64,000 nucleotides of DNA, from the NCBI GenBank assembly GCA_002363385.1, contig DEVL01000005.1, forward strand, positions 212,453-276,452, read 5' to 3'. The notes under the pieces were generated by a model that saw nothing but the letters and a program-made list of their open reading frames with translations, ran no database searches and had not been told where the DNA came from. Source of the stretch: Stenotrophomonas maltophilia (GTDB lineage Bacteria; Pseudomonadota; Gammaproteobacteria; Xanthomonadales; Xanthomonadaceae). Position numbers and translations under genes: made by a program. This document shows, piece after piece, positions 26,031 to 34,743 of this stretch. How positions within the stretch are numbered: position 1 is the stretch's first letter; each line of letters starts with the position of its first letter.

Positions 26031-26768
26031 ATGCAGAAGATCCTCATCATCGGCGCAACGTCCGCCATCGCCGAAGCGGTCGCCCGGCGCTATGCCGCCC
26101 GGGGTGCGACGCTGTTCCTGGTGGCACGCAACACCGCGCGACTGTCAGTGATCGGCGCCGATCTTGCCGTGCGCGGTGCGGCGCAGGTCCACGAGTACGC
26201 GCTGGACATCAATGACTTGGCCGGGCACGCCGGCATGATCGAACACGCCTGGACATCACTGGGGCGACCGGAAGTGGTACTGGTCGCCCACGGCACCCTG
26301 CCCGATCAGGCCACCTGCGAAGCCTCGGTAGAGGCGTTCCTGTCCGAGTTCTCCACCAACGGCAGCGCGACCATGGCGCTGCTGGGACCGATCGCCAACC
26401 GTCTGGCCGAGGCCGGCACCGGCACGCTGGCGGTGATCACGTCAGTGGCGGGCGACCGTGGGCGCCAGAGCAACTACGTCTATGGCGCGGCCAAGGCGGC
26501 GACCAGCGCCCTCCTCAGTGGCCTGCGCCAGCGACTGCACAAGCGTGGCGTGGCCGTGGTGGATATCCGCCCGGGCTTCGTGGATACACCGATGACCGCG
26601 CACCTGCGCAAAGGCCCGCTCTGGGCCAGCCCCGACCAGGTCGCCAAGCGCATCGTCGGTGGCATCGGGCGCGGGACACCGGTGTTGTATGCACCCGGCT
26701 TCTGGCGTCTGATCATGCTGGTGATCCGCCTGTTGCCGCAGGCCGTGTTCAACCGGATCTCGCTGTGA
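26031..26768 (+). CDS. DprE2-like SDR, polyprenyl-phospho-2-keto sugar reductase
   Basis: Short-chain dehydrogenase of 245 residues. The nucleotide-binding loop is IIGATSAIAEAVARRYAARG, the catalytic serine lies in VITSVAGDRGR and the Tyr-x-x-x-Lys pair in NYVYGAAKAATSAL. The C-terminal part (RPGFVDTPMTAHLRKGPL and FWRLIMLVIRLLPQAVF) follows mycobacterial DprE2 closely, including the membrane-proximal hydrophobic tail. It would reduce the keto intermediate made by the DprE1-like enzyme, giving the arabino epimer with NADH. Two bases separate it from the oxidase gene. Confidence 0.85.
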   Translation: MQKILIIGATSAIAEAVARRYAARGATLFLVARNTARLSVIGADLAVRGAAQVHEYALDINDLAGHAGMIEHAWTSLGRPEVVLVAHGTLPDQATCEASVEAFLSEFSTNGSATMALLGPIANRLAEAGTGTLAVITSVAGDRGRQSNYVYGAAKAATSALLSGLRQRLHKRGVAVVDIRPGFVDTPMTAHLRKGPLWASPDQVAKRIVGGIGRGTPVLYAPGFWRLIMLVIRLLPQAVFNRISL

Positions 26769-27724
26769 GTACTGCCATGTCCAATGTGTTTGACCAGAAG
26801 ATCGTCATTCCCGGTGGCGCCGGCCTGGTCGGCCAGAATCTGGTGGCCATTCTCTTGCGCCAGGGCTACCGCAACCTGGTGGTCATCGATAAGCACGAGG
26901 CGAACCTTGCCATCCTGCGCCGCATGCACCCGGCACTGATCACCGCCTTGGCTGACCTGGCCGATACGGGCGCGTGGGAGGACCACTTCGTCGGCGCCGA
27001 TGCAGTGGTGATGCTGCAGGCACAGATCGGCGGCACCGATCCGCTGCCGTTCGTGCGCAACAACATCACGGCAACCCACAACATCCTCAGCGCGATCCAA
27101 CGGCATGCCGTCCCCTACACCGTGCATGTCAGTTCATCCGTGGTGTGCTCGGTAGCAGAGGATGACTACACCCGTACCAAGCGCGAGCAGGAGGAGTTGG
27201 TCGCCGGCAGCGGCATCGCCGCGGTGATCCTGCGGCCGACGCTGATGTTCGGCTGGTTTGATCGCAAGCACCTGGGCTGGTTGTCGCGCTTCATGCGCAA
27301 GGTGCCGGTATTCCCGATCCCCGGCGACGGCCGCTTCATGCGCCAGCCGCTGTACGCGGGCGATTTCGCCGCCATCATCGCCAGCTGCCTGCGCTCACGC
27401 ATGGCCGGCCAGCGCTACAACATCACCGGTCTGGAGAAGGTCGACTATGTGGACATCATCGCGCAGATCAAACGCAGCACCGGCGCGCGGTCGATCCTGC
27501 TGCACATTCCCTACGGGCTGTTTCATGTGCTGTTGAAGACCTGGGCGCTGTTCGACCGCGACCCGCCGTTCACTGCGGCCCAATTGAAGGCCCTGGTCGC
27601 ACACGACGAGTTCGAGATCATCGACTGGCCGCGCATCTTTGGCGTGCAGCCGACCCCGTTCGCCGAGGCGATCGAGGCGACCTTCAACGATCCCGAGTAC
27701 GGCGACATCACCTTGGAGTTCTGA
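26765..27724 (+). CDS. NAD-dependent epimerase/dehydratase-family protein (extended SDR)
   Basis: A 319-residue extended SDR with the Rossmann loop GGAGLVGQNLVAILLRQGY, an HVSSSVV serine segment, the catalytic pair YTRTK (DDYTRTKREQEE) and a C-terminal substrate domain (GDGRFMRQPLYAGDFAAII and YNITGLEKV). The GTG at 26765 overlaps the upstream stop (GTGA); an ATG four codons on (26777) is an alternative. The reaction is not evident: it might epimerise or reduce a nucleotide or lipid-linked sugar. Its place in the DprE1/DprE2 operon suggests work on the same glycolipid or on the acceptor. Confidence 0.75.
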   Translation: MSTAMSNVFDQKIVIPGGAGLVGQNLVAILLRQGYRNLVVIDKHEANLAILRRMHPALITALADLADTGAWEDHFVGADAVVMLQAQIGGTDPLPFVRNNITATHNILSAIQRHAVPYTVHVSSSVVCSVAEDDYTRTKREQEELVAGSGIAAVILRPTLMFGWFDRKHLGWLSRFMRKVPVFPIPGDGRFMRQPLYAGDFAAIIASCLRSRMAGQRYNITGLEKVDYVDIIAQIKRSTGARSILLHIPYGLFHVLLKTWALFDRDPPFTAAQLKALVAHDEFEIIDWPRIFGVQPTPFAEAIEATFNDPEYGDITLEF

Positions 27725-27726
27725 TC

Positions 27727-29013
27727 GTGAGCGAACGCATCGCCGTCCTCGGCGCCGGCCCGATGGGCCTGGCCGTGGCCTACCAGCTGGCCCGCGATGG
27801 CCATCAGCCGGTCATCTTTGAAGCCGACGACCGCGTCGGCGGCATGACCGCCAGCTTCGATTTCGGTGGCATCCAGATCGAGCGCTACTACCATTTCCAC
27901 TGCACCTCCGATGCGGACTTCCTGACCGTGCTGGACGAGCTCGGCCTGGCCTCGAAGATGCACTGGACCCAGACCCGGATGGGCTACTGGTTCAACAAGC
28001 GCCTGCAGGCATGGGGCAATCCCGTCGCCCTCCTGCGTTTCAAAGGGCTGGGTCTGGTGGCCAAGTTCCGCTACGGCCTGCACGCCTTCCTGTGTACCCG
28101 GCGCACGGACTGGGACCCCCTGGACCACGTCGACGCCAGCGGCTGGATCCGCCGCTGGGTGGGCGCGGACGCCTACGAGGTGCTGTGGCGCAAGCTGTTC
28201 GACTACAAGTTCTACCACTACGCCGACAACCTCTCCGCGGCGTGGATCTGGAGCCGTATCCGTCGCATCGGTCGCTCGCGTTACAGCCTGATGCGAGAGA
28301 AGCTGGGCTACCTGGACGGTGGCTCGTCGACGTTGCTGACGGGACTGCATGCCGACATCGTCCAACACGGTGGCCAGGTTCGGCTGTCCTCGCCGGTACA
28401 GCGCATCGTGATCGAGCAGGGCAAGGTGCGTGGCTTGGAGGTGCATGGCGAGCGCCTGGCCTTCGACAAGGTGGTGTCGACCGTACCGCTGCCGTTCGTG
28501 CCACGGCTGGCCCCCGACCTTCCCGAAGACATCCTTGCCAGGTTCCGCGCACTGAACAACATCGCGGTGGTGTGCGTGATCGCCAAGCTGCGCTGTCGCG
28601 TGTCGGAGAATTTCTGGGTCAACACCAACGACCCGGACATGGATATCCCCGGCATCGTGGAGTACACCAACCTGCGGCCGATGGACGCGCACATCGTCTA
28701 TGTGCCGTTCTACATGCCCGGCGAACATCCCAAGTACGCCGAGCCGGATGCAGTTTTCATCGACAAGGTGCGCCGCTACCTCATGCAGATCAATCCAACG
28801 CTGATCGAGAACGACTTCATCGATATCCGCGCCAGCCGTTACCGACACGCCCAGCCCATCTGTGAACCGGGCTTCCTTGACCGTCTGCCGCCGCGCAAGC
28901 TGCCGGTGGAGGGCCTGTGGGTGGCCGATACCTCCCACTATTACCCCGAAGACCGTGGCATCTCCGAGAGCATCGGCTTCGGCCGGATGCTGGCCAGGGA
29001 AGTGGTGGCATGA
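27727..29013 (+). CDS. FAD/NAD(P)-dependent oxidoreductase (amine oxidase-like)
   Basis: A 428-residue flavoprotein with an N-terminal dinucleotide fold, IAVLGAGPMGLAVAYQLARDG followed by VIFEADDRVGGM, and a C-terminal FAD closure segment GLWVADTSHYYPEDRGISESIGFGR. The fold is that of protoporphyrinogen oxidase, phytoene desaturase and UDP-galactopyranose mutase relatives. Similar proteins are found in glycan clusters, where some have been named as UDP-GalP mutase-like; the mutase function cannot be claimed from the residues seen. GTG start at 27727 lies 2 bases after the epimerase-like gene; the stop overlaps the next ATG. Confidence 0.75.
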   Translation: MSERIAVLGAGPMGLAVAYQLARDGHQPVIFEADDRVGGMTASFDFGGIQIERYYHFHCTSDADFLTVLDELGLASKMHWTQTRMGYWFNKRLQAWGNPVALLRFKGLGLVAKFRYGLHAFLCTRRTDWDPLDHVDASGWIRRWVGADAYEVLWRKLFDYKFYHYADNLSAAWIWSRIRRIGRSRYSLMREKLGYLDGGSSTLLTGLHADIVQHGGQVRLSSPVQRIVIEQGKVRGLEVHGERLAFDKVVSTVPLPFVPRLAPDLPEDILARFRALNNIAVVCVIAKLRCRVSENFWVNTNDPDMDIPGIVEYTNLRPMDAHIVYVPFYMPGEHPKYAEPDAVFIDKVRRYLMQINPTLIENDFIDIRASRYRHAQPICEPGFLDRLPPRKLPVEGLWVADTSHYYPEDRGISESIGFGRMLAREVVA

Positions 29014-29411
29014 TCCAGGCGATGGCCTCGCGGCAGTTCCTGTTGTTCCTGCTGGTCGGCGGGCTGGCCGCTCTCATCAACTTCCTGTCCCGGATCGTCT
29101 ACAGCCATTGGCTGGGCTTCACCCCAGCCATCGTGCTGGCCTACCTGACCGGCATGGTGACGGCCTTCGTATTGGCCCGCCTGTTCGTGTTCAAGGACAG
29201 TAAACGGCCACTCCACCATTCTGTGCTCTATTTCGCGTTCGTGAATCTGCTCGCCGTGTTGCAGACTTGGATCGTCTCCACTGGGCTGGCCTTCCACTTG
29301 CTGCCGTGGCTGGGGGTGGAACCGTTCAGATTGGAGATCGCCCATGCGGCGGGAGTGGCCGTTCCGGTATTCTCAAGCTACTTCGGGCACAAGTATCTGT
29401 CGTTTCGTTAG
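29010..29411 (+). CDS. GtrA-family small membrane protein
   Basis: A 133-residue protein with four hydrophobic helices (FLLFLLVGGLAALINFLSRIVY; IVLAYLTGMVTAFVLARLFVF; a third near VLYFAFVNLLAVLQTW; a fourth near AHAAGVAVPVFSSYFG) and the typical GtrA ending GHKYLSFR. GtrA proteins are thought to flip polyprenyl-phosphate sugars across the inner membrane. As last gene of the HAD-UbiA/DprE operon it is a natural candidate to flip the polyprenyl-phospho-arabinose-like product. Mycobacterial arabinogalactan gene sets include a GtrA member (Rv3789) next to dprE1, which strengthens the parallel. Couples to the previous gene by ATGA. Confidence 0.85.
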   Translation: MIQAMASRQFLLFLLVGGLAALINFLSRIVYSHWLGFTPAIVLAYLTGMVTAFVLARLFVFKDSKRPLHHSVLYFAFVNLLAVLQTWIVSTGLAFHLLPWLGVEPFRLEIAHAAGVAVPVFSSYFGHKYLSFR

Positions 29412-29478
29412 CTCGAAACGATTCCCATACACCGCAGCGGCTAAACTAGCGGCCTGACTGTCAGAAGGACTGGAATAC

Positions 29479-30828
29479 ATGACGCTCCCCGCATTCAAGG
29501 CATACGACATCCGCGGCCGCGTGCCGGATGAACTGAACGAAGACCTGGCCCGCCGTATCGGCGTGGCGCTGGCCGCGCAGCTGGCCCCCGGCACGGTGGT
29601 CGTTGGCCACGATGTCCGCCTCACCAGCGGTTCCCTCCAGGACGCCTTGGCTGCTGGCCTTCGCGGCGCCGGCCGTGAAGTGCTCGATATCGGCCTGTGC
29701 GGGACAGAGGAGGTCTACTTCCAGGTGGATCATCTGAAGGCCGCCGGGGGCGTGATGGTCACCGCCAGCCACAATCCGATGGATTACAACGGGATGAAGC
29801 TGGTCAAGGAGCAGGCCCGGCCGATCAGCTCCGATACCGGCCTGTTCGCCATCTCCGACGCGGTCGAAGCCGACCAGGCGCCCGCCGCCCCGCCGCGTGC
29901 CGGCCTGCAGTCGCATCCCGACAAGAGCGCCTACATCGCGCATCTGCTGAACTACATCGAACCGAAGGCGCTCAAGCCGCTGAAGCTGGTGGTCAACGCC
30001 GGCAACGGCGGCGCCGGCACGATCGTGGATCTGCTGGCACCGCACCTGCCACTGGAGTTCATCCGCATCTGCCATGAGCCCGATGGCAGCTTCCCGAACG
30101 GCATTCCCAACCCGCTGCTGCCGGAAAACCGCGAGCTCACCGCGCAGGCCGTGCGCGAGCATGGCGCGGACTTCGGCATCGCCTGGGATGGCGATTTCGA
30201 TCGCTGCTTCTTCTTCGACCATAACGGCCGCTTCATCGAAGGCTATTACCTGGTCGGCTTGCTCGCCCAAGCGATCCTGGCGCGCCAGCCCGGCGGCAAG
30301 ATCGTGCACGACCCGCGGCTGACCTGGAACACGGTGGAAATGGTCGAGGAAGCCGGTGGCCAGCCGGTGCTGTGCAAGAGTGGCCACGCCTTCATCAAGG
30401 AAAAGATGCGCTCGGAAAATGCCGTCTACGGCGGCGAGATGAGTGCGCACCATTATTTCCGCGAATTCGCCTACGCCGATTCCGGCATGATCCCGTGGCT
30501 GCTGATTGCGGCGCTGGTATCCGAGTCCGGCCGTTCGCTGGCCGATCTTGTCGAAGCCCGCATGCAGAAGTTCCCGTGCAGCGGCGAGATCAACTTCAAG
30601 GTCACCGACGCCAAGCGTTCCGTCGCCCGCGTGATGGAGCACTTTGCCGCGCAGTCGCCGTCGCTGGATCACACCGATGGGATCAGTGCCGATTTTGGCG
30701 ACTGGCGTTTCAACCTGCGCAGCTCCAACACCGAGCCGCTGCTGCGTTTGAATGTTGAGACCCGCGGTGACGCCGCATTGCTGCGCGCGCGCACAGACGA
30801 AATTTCCCAAATGCTCAAGGACGCCTGA
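29479..30828 (+). CDS. spgM: Phosphomannomutase/phosphoglucomutase
   Basis: A 449-residue alpha-D-phosphohexomutase that interconverts 6- and 1-phosphates of mannose and glucose. The catalytic serine lies in MVTASHNPMDYNGMK, the metal-binding loop is DGDFDRC, the sugar-recognition loop is GGEMSAHHYF, and the phosphate-binding C-terminal loop is RSSNTEPLLRL. Named xanA in Xanthomonas and spgM in S. maltophilia; both supply LPS and exopolysaccharide precursors. Preceded by a 67-base gap with an AGAAGGA-type ribosome site, so it may have its own promoter. Feeds XanB directly. Confidence 0.94.
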   Translation: MTLPAFKAYDIRGRVPDELNEDLARRIGVALAAQLAPGTVVVGHDVRLTSGSLQDALAAGLRGAGREVLDIGLCGTEEVYFQVDHLKAAGGVMVTASHNPMDYNGMKLVKEQARPISSDTGLFAISDAVEADQAPAAPPRAGLQSHPDKSAYIAHLLNYIEPKALKPLKLVVNAGNGGAGTIVDLLAPHLPLEFIRICHEPDGSFPNGIPNPLLPENRELTAQAVREHGADFGIAWDGDFDRCFFFDHNGRFIEGYYLVGLLAQAILARQPGGKIVHDPRLTWNTVEMVEEAGGQPVLCKSGHAFIKEKMRSENAVYGGEMSAHHYFREFAYADSGMIPWLLIAALVSESGRSLADLVEARMQKFPCSGEINFKVTDAKRSVARVMEHFAAQSPSLDHTDGISADFGDWRFNLRSSNTEPLLRLNVETRGDAALLRARTDEISQMLKDA

Positions 30829-30844
30829 GGCGAGTATCCACATC

Positions 30845-32248
30845 ATGCAAAATCTACTTCCCGTCATTCTCTCCGGTGGCTCCGGAACACGCCTGTGGCC
30901 GCTGTCGCGTGAGTCCTACCCCAAGCAGTTCCTGGCTCTTGTGGGAGAGAACACCATGCTGCAGGCCACGTGGCAACGCGTTGCCGAGATCGCTGGTCGT
31001 CCGCCGCTGATCGTTGCCAACGAGGAGCACCGCTTCGTGGCCGCCGAGCAGCTGCAGCAGCTAGGCGTGCAGCCGCAGGCGATTCTGCTTGAGCCGGTCG
31101 GACGCAACACGGCTCCCGCGATTGCGGTTGCCGCGCTGGAAGCGACCCGCGATGGCGATGATGCGCTGCTCTTGGTGCTGCCCTCAGATCATGTAATCGC
31201 TGATGAGGAGGCCTTCCGTGCCGCGGTGCTGCGCGCGGTGCCCGCTGCGGAGTCGGGCAAGCTGGTGACATTCGGTATCGTGCCGACCGGCCCAGAAACC
31301 GGCTACGGCTACATCAAGGCGGCCTCCGGCGGTGACGTCCGCGCCGTGGATCGGTTTGTCGAGAAGCCCGATGCGCAGACCGCAAGCGCTTACGTGCACT
31401 CGGGGGAGTACTTCTGGAACAGCGGCATGTTCCTGTTCAAGGCGTCCCGCTTCTTGGCCGAGCTGGAGCAGTTCAATCCCACGATGCTCGCCAGCAGCCG
31501 CACCGCCTGGCAGCGGGCACGCCGCGACAGCGACTTCACCCGGTTGGATAAAGACGCGTTTGCCGAGGTTTCCTCGGACTCGATCGACTACGCGGTTATG
31601 GAAAAGACCGCTGACGCTGTGGTCGTGCCGCTGGATGCCGGCTGGAACGATGTGGGCTCGTGGACCGCGCTGCGTGACGTGTCCGAACAGGACGGCGAGG
31701 GCAACGCGCACCACGGCGACGTGATCGCGATCGACTGCCGCAACACCTTTGCCTACGGCGAGCGGCTGATCGCACTGGTCGGGCTGGACGACGTGATCGT
31801 GGTAGAAACCGATGATGCAGTCATGGTTGGCAAGAGCGACCGCATGCAGGAGATCAAGCAGGTCGTCGCGCGGATCAAGGCCGATGGCCGTCCCGAAGCG
31901 ACCTGGCATCGCAAGGTGTACCGCCCATGGGGCGCTTACGACTCGATCGACAACGGCGCCCGCTTCCAGGTCAAGCGCATCACGGTCAAGCCCGGCGCGA
32001 CGCTGAGCCTGCAGATGCACCACCATCGCGCCGAGCACTGGATCGTGGTCAGCGGTACGGCTGAGGTCACGCGGGGTGACGAGGTGCTGCTGCTCACCGA
32101 GAACCAGAGCACGTACATCCCGCTGGGCGTGACCCATCGGTTGAAGAACCCGGGCAAGCTGCCGTTGGAACTGATTGAAGTGCAGTCGGGCAGCTATCTG
32201 GGCGAGGACGATATCGTGCGGTTTGAGGATACGTACGGTCGTACCTGA
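30845..32248 (+). CDS. xanB: Mannose-1-P guanylyltransferase/mannose-6-P isomerase
   Basis: A 467-residue bifunctional type II phosphomannose isomerase/GDP-mannose pyrophosphorylase. The N-terminal nucleotidyltransferase shows ILSGGSGTRLWPLSRESYPKQF and the FVEKPD sugar-1-phosphate motif. The C-terminal cupin isomerase has LQMHHHRAEHWIVVSGTAEV with its metal-binding His/Glu. The product GDP-mannose is the precursor of GDP-D-rhamnose made by gmd and rmd in the O-antigen cluster 14 kb away. Start at 30845 lies 16 bases after spgM. A decayed copy of this gene's 3' end is at 37937-38059. Confidence 0.95.
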   Translation: MQNLLPVILSGGSGTRLWPLSRESYPKQFLALVGENTMLQATWQRVAEIAGRPPLIVANEEHRFVAAEQLQQLGVQPQAILLEPVGRNTAPAIAVAALEATRDGDDALLLVLPSDHVIADEEAFRAAVLRAVPAAESGKLVTFGIVPTGPETGYGYIKAASGGDVRAVDRFVEKPDAQTASAYVHSGEYFWNSGMFLFKASRFLAELEQFNPTMLASSRTAWQRARRDSDFTRLDKDAFAEVSSDSIDYAVMEKTADAVVVPLDAGWNDVGSWTALRDVSEQDGEGNAHHGDVIAIDCRNTFAYGERLIALVGLDDVIVVETDDAVMVGKSDRMQEIKQVVARIKADGRPEATWHRKVYRPWGAYDSIDNGARFQVKRITVKPGATLSLQMHHHRAEHWIVVSGTAEVTRGDEVLLLTENQSTYIPLGVTHRLKNPGKLPLELIEVQSGSYLGEDDIVRFEDTYGRT

Positions 32249-32268
32249 TCGACCGCAAACAGATAAAC

Positions 32269-32295
32269 AAAAACCCGGCCAAGGCCGGGTTTTTT
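32269..32295. terminator. Intrinsic terminator between xanB and rmlD
   Basis: AAACCCGGCC (32271-32280) pairs with GGCCGGGTTT (32283-32292) around a 2-base spacer and runs into a T tract; A residues precede the stem. It can stop transcription from both convergent genes. Confidence 0.9.
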
Positions 32296-32302
32296 GTTGC
32301 CG

Positions 32303-32376
32303 GTAGAGCCACGCCATGCGTGGCTGGTCTGCCCGGTATGCTTACACCGCGTCAGCCACGCATGGCGTGGCTCTAC
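32303..32376. repeat. Perfect inverted pair of GTAG (SMAG/REP-type) palindromes
   Basis: Unit one (32303-32325) starts GTAGAGCCACGCCATGCG; unit two (32354-32376) is its exact 23-base reverse complement, ending GGCTCTAC. A 28-base spacer separates them. Each unit is itself a short hairpin, so the region could fold as two small hairpins or one long one. It lies just after the xanB terminator and before rmlD. Confidence 0.8.
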
Positions 32377-32383
32377 GCCTGGG

Positions 32384-33274
32384 TCAGCAGTCCGCGATGA
32401 CCCGTTTCAGGCCGTCCTGCCAGCGTGGCAGGGTGACGCCGAAATCCTGCTCCAGCTTCGCCACATCCAGGTGCGAATAGGCGGGACGCTTGGCCGGCGT
32501 CGGGTAATCGGCCGTGGTGATCGCCTCGACGGTCGGCACGCGCGCCAGCACACCCGCGGCGACGGCCTCGATGAAGATGGCCTCGGCAAAACCGTGCCAG
32601 CTGGTCTCACCGGTGGCCGTCAGATGCCAGGTACCCGACAGCGCGCCATCGTGCTGCAGTGCCTGTACGGTCACGTCAGCGATCAACGCTGCCGGGGTCG
32701 GCGTACCGACCTGGTCGGCAACCACGCGCAGCACGTCGCGTTCCGCGCCCACCCGGAGCATCGTGCGCAGGAAGTTGGCGCTGTGCGAGGCATACACCCA
32801 CGCCGTGCGGAAGATCAGGTGCCGTCCACCGGCTTCGCGGATGGTCTCCTCACCGGCCAGCTTGCTGGCGCCATACACGCCCAGCGGTGCGGTCGCATCG
32901 TCCTCACGATAGGGGCGCTCTCCCTTCCCGTCGAACACATAATCGGTGGAGTAATGGACCAGCGGCACGTCGGCCTGCGCGCACCAGCGTGCCAGCACGC
33001 CAGGTGTTTCTGCATTGGCGCGGAAGGCGGCATCGCGGTCGTCCTCGGCACGGTCGACCGCGGTGTACGCAGCCGCATTGACCACCACGGTAGGCTGCAC
33101 ACGATCCAGCAGTGCGGTCAACGAAGCGGGTTCATTGAAGTTCGCCACTTCACAGGGACTGCCATCGGGGAGCGCACCACTGCGCGTGGTCGCTACGACC
33201 GCGCCCAATGTGGCGAGCGCGCGTTGCAGCTCCTGGCCGAGCTGACCATTGGCACCAAACAGCAGAATCGTCAC
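32384..33274 (-). CDS. rmlD: dTDP-4-dehydrorhamnose reductase
   Basis: Final enzyme of dTDP-L-rhamnose synthesis, 296 residues. It has the Rossmann start LLFGANGQLGQEL, the segment VVNAAAYTAVDRAEDD, the catalytic STDYVFDG with the YxxxK pair YGASKLAGE, and RTAWVY. Its ATG overlaps the rmlC stop by 4 bases. Last gene of the rmlBACD operon, whose order is that of Xanthomonas and S. maltophilia. No L-rhamnose transferase was recognised in the window, so the nucleotide sugar probably serves other surface glycans or parts of the LPS not encoded here. Confidence 0.95.
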   Translation of the reverse strand: MTILLFGANGQLGQELQRALATLGAVVATTRSGALPDGSPCEVANFNEPASLTALLDRVQPTVVVNAAAYTAVDRAEDDRDAAFRANAETPGVLARWCAQADVPLVHYSTDYVFDGKGERPYREDDATAPLGVYGASKLAGEETIREAGGRHLIFRTAWVYASHSANFLRTMLRVGAERDVLRVVADQVGTPTPAALIADVTVQALQHDGALSGTWHLTATGETSWHGFAEAIFIEAVAAGVLARVPTVEAITTADYPTPAKRPAYSHLDVAKLEQDFGVTLPRWQDGLKRVIADC

Positions 33275-33828
33275 GGCTGGTAGACCGGCAGGCGGTCTTC
33301 GGCAATGTCCTTCAGGAACGGCGCGATCTCATCCTTGCTCGAGAGCGTCGGTGCACTGATCGGCCAGTCGACCGCGATGTCGGCGTCATTCCAGCGGATG
33401 CCGGCATCGGCTTCCTTGACGTAGGTGTCCGTACACAGATAGCTGAACAGCGCGCGCTCGGACAGGACGGCGAACCCGTGCGCGAAGCCTTCCGGTATCC
33501 AGAACTGTCGCTTGTTTTCAGCGCTCAACATGACTGCTTCCCAGCGACCAAACGTCGGCGATCCACGACGGATGTCCACGGCGACGTCGTACACCTCGCC
33601 TTCGAGCACGCTGACCAGCTTTCCTTGCGGACGCGGCCACTGGTAGTGCAGACCCCGCAGCACGCCCTTGGTCGACGACGACACATTGCTCTGAACGAAC
33701 CGGGTCGGCAGATTCGGCTCCGCGAATCGCTCGGCGTTCCAAGTCTCGTAGAAGAACCCACGTTCGTCTCCGAACACGGCGGGTTCGATCACCTTGCAGC
33801 CTTGCAGGGACGTTTGGATAACCTTCAC
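33271..33828 (-). CDS. rmlC: dTDP-4-dehydrorhamnose 3,5-epimerase
   Basis: Cupin-fold epimerase of 185 residues acting on dTDP-4-keto-6-deoxyglucose. Family segments are GDERGFFYETWN, FVQSNVSSSTKGVLRGLHYQ with the catalytic His, GKLVSVLEGEVYDVAVD and FWIPEGFAHGFAVLS. The GTG start at 33828 makes a GTGA overlap with the rmlA stop and gives the normal N terminus (KVIQTSLQGCKVIEP); an ATG-based longer form would be inside rmlA. Confidence 0.94.
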   Translation of the reverse strand: MKVIQTSLQGCKVIEPAVFGDERGFFYETWNAERFAEPNLPTRFVQSNVSSSTKGVLRGLHYQWPRPQGKLVSVLEGEVYDVAVDIRRGSPTFGRWEAVMLSAENKRQFWIPEGFAHGFAVLSERALFSYLCTDTYVKEADAGIRWNDADIAVDWPISAPTLSSKDEIAPFLKDIAEDRLPVYQP

Positions 33829-34712
33829 GGCACTATGCCCCGCTGCGCCAGCGTATGCAGATATGCGCCATAGCCACTCTTGACCAGCGGGGCGGCCAGT
33901 GTCTCCAGCTGCTCGGCGCTGATCCAACCCTGGCCGAAGGCGATCTCTTCCGGGCAGCAGACCTGCAAGCCCTGACGGGTCTGGATGGTCTCGATGAAGT
34001 TGGAGGCTTCCAGCAGCGACTGATGCGTACCGGTGTCCAGCCATGCATAGCCGCGACCCAGCGCTTCCAGATGCAGGTTGCCCTCGCGCAGGTAACGCTG
34101 GTTGAGATCGGTGATCTCCAGCTCGCCGCGCGGCGACGGCTTTAGTTCGGCGGCGTAATCGCTCGCGTTGCCGTCGTAGAAGTACAGCCCGGTGACGGCA
34201 TAGTTGGAACGCGGCTTCTCCGGCTTCTCGACCAGGTCGATGACCTTGCCAGCCTTGTCGAACTCGGCCACGCCGTAGCGCTCCGGATCATTGACCCAGT
34301 AGCCGAACACGGTTGAGCCAGTATCGCGCTGATCGGCGTTGCTCAGCACTTCGCGGAGGCCGTGGCCGTGGAAGATGTTGTCGCCCAGCACCAGGCAGCT
34401 CGGCTTGCCGCCGATGAAGTCTTTGCCGATCAGGTACGCCTGCGCCAGCCCGTCCGGGCTCGGCTGCACGGCGTACTCGATGTTCATGCCCCACTGCGAG
34501 CCATCGCCGAGCAGGCTCTGGAACAGCGCCTGCTCGTGCGGCGTGTTGATGATCAGCACGTCGCGGATCCCTGCCAGCATCAGCACGCTGAGCGGGTAAT
34601 AGATCATCGGCTTGTCGTACACGGGCAGCAGCTGCTTGCTGACGCCCTTGGTGATCGGATACAGGCGCGTACCCGAACCACCCGCGAGGATGATGCCCTT
34701 GCGTTGAGTCAT
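33825..34712 (-). CDS. rmlA: Glucose-1-phosphate thymidylyltransferase
   Basis: First enzyme of dTDP-L-rhamnose synthesis, 295 residues. The nucleotide-binding start is KGIILAGGSGTRLYPITKGVSKQLLPVYDKPM; LGDNIFHGHGL and LVEKPEKPRSNYAVTGLYFYD are the metal and sugar-binding segments, and GYAWLDTGTHQSLL completes the active site. The ATG at 34712 gives the standard N terminus; the 31-base gap to rmlB carries AGAGGA-like bases before the start. Coupled to rmlC. Confidence 0.95.
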   Translation of the reverse strand: MTQRKGIILAGGSGTRLYPITKGVSKQLLPVYDKPMIYYPLSVLMLAGIRDVLIINTPHEQALFQSLLGDGSQWGMNIEYAVQPSPDGLAQAYLIGKDFIGGKPSCLVLGDNIFHGHGLREVLSNADQRDTGSTVFGYWVNDPERYGVAEFDKAGKVIDLVEKPEKPRSNYAVTGLYFYDGNASDYAAELKPSPRGELEITDLNQRYLREGNLHLEALGRGYAWLDTGTHQSLLEASNFIETIQTRQGLQVCCPEEIAFGQGWISAEQLETLAAPLVKSGYGAYLHTLAQRGIVP

Positions 34713-34743
34713 GCGGTTGTCCTCTGTCTGATGATCACCGCCC

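Noticed and set aside
32303..32376. Inverted GTAG pair as the ends of a mobile element
   Set aside because: Only 28 bases lie between the two units and no transposase is present; the same palindromes recur elsewhere as single or paired units, which fits a REP family.
33760..33800. tRNA-like TTCGATC box
   Set aside because: It is inside rmlC coding sequence and no cloverleaf can be drawn.
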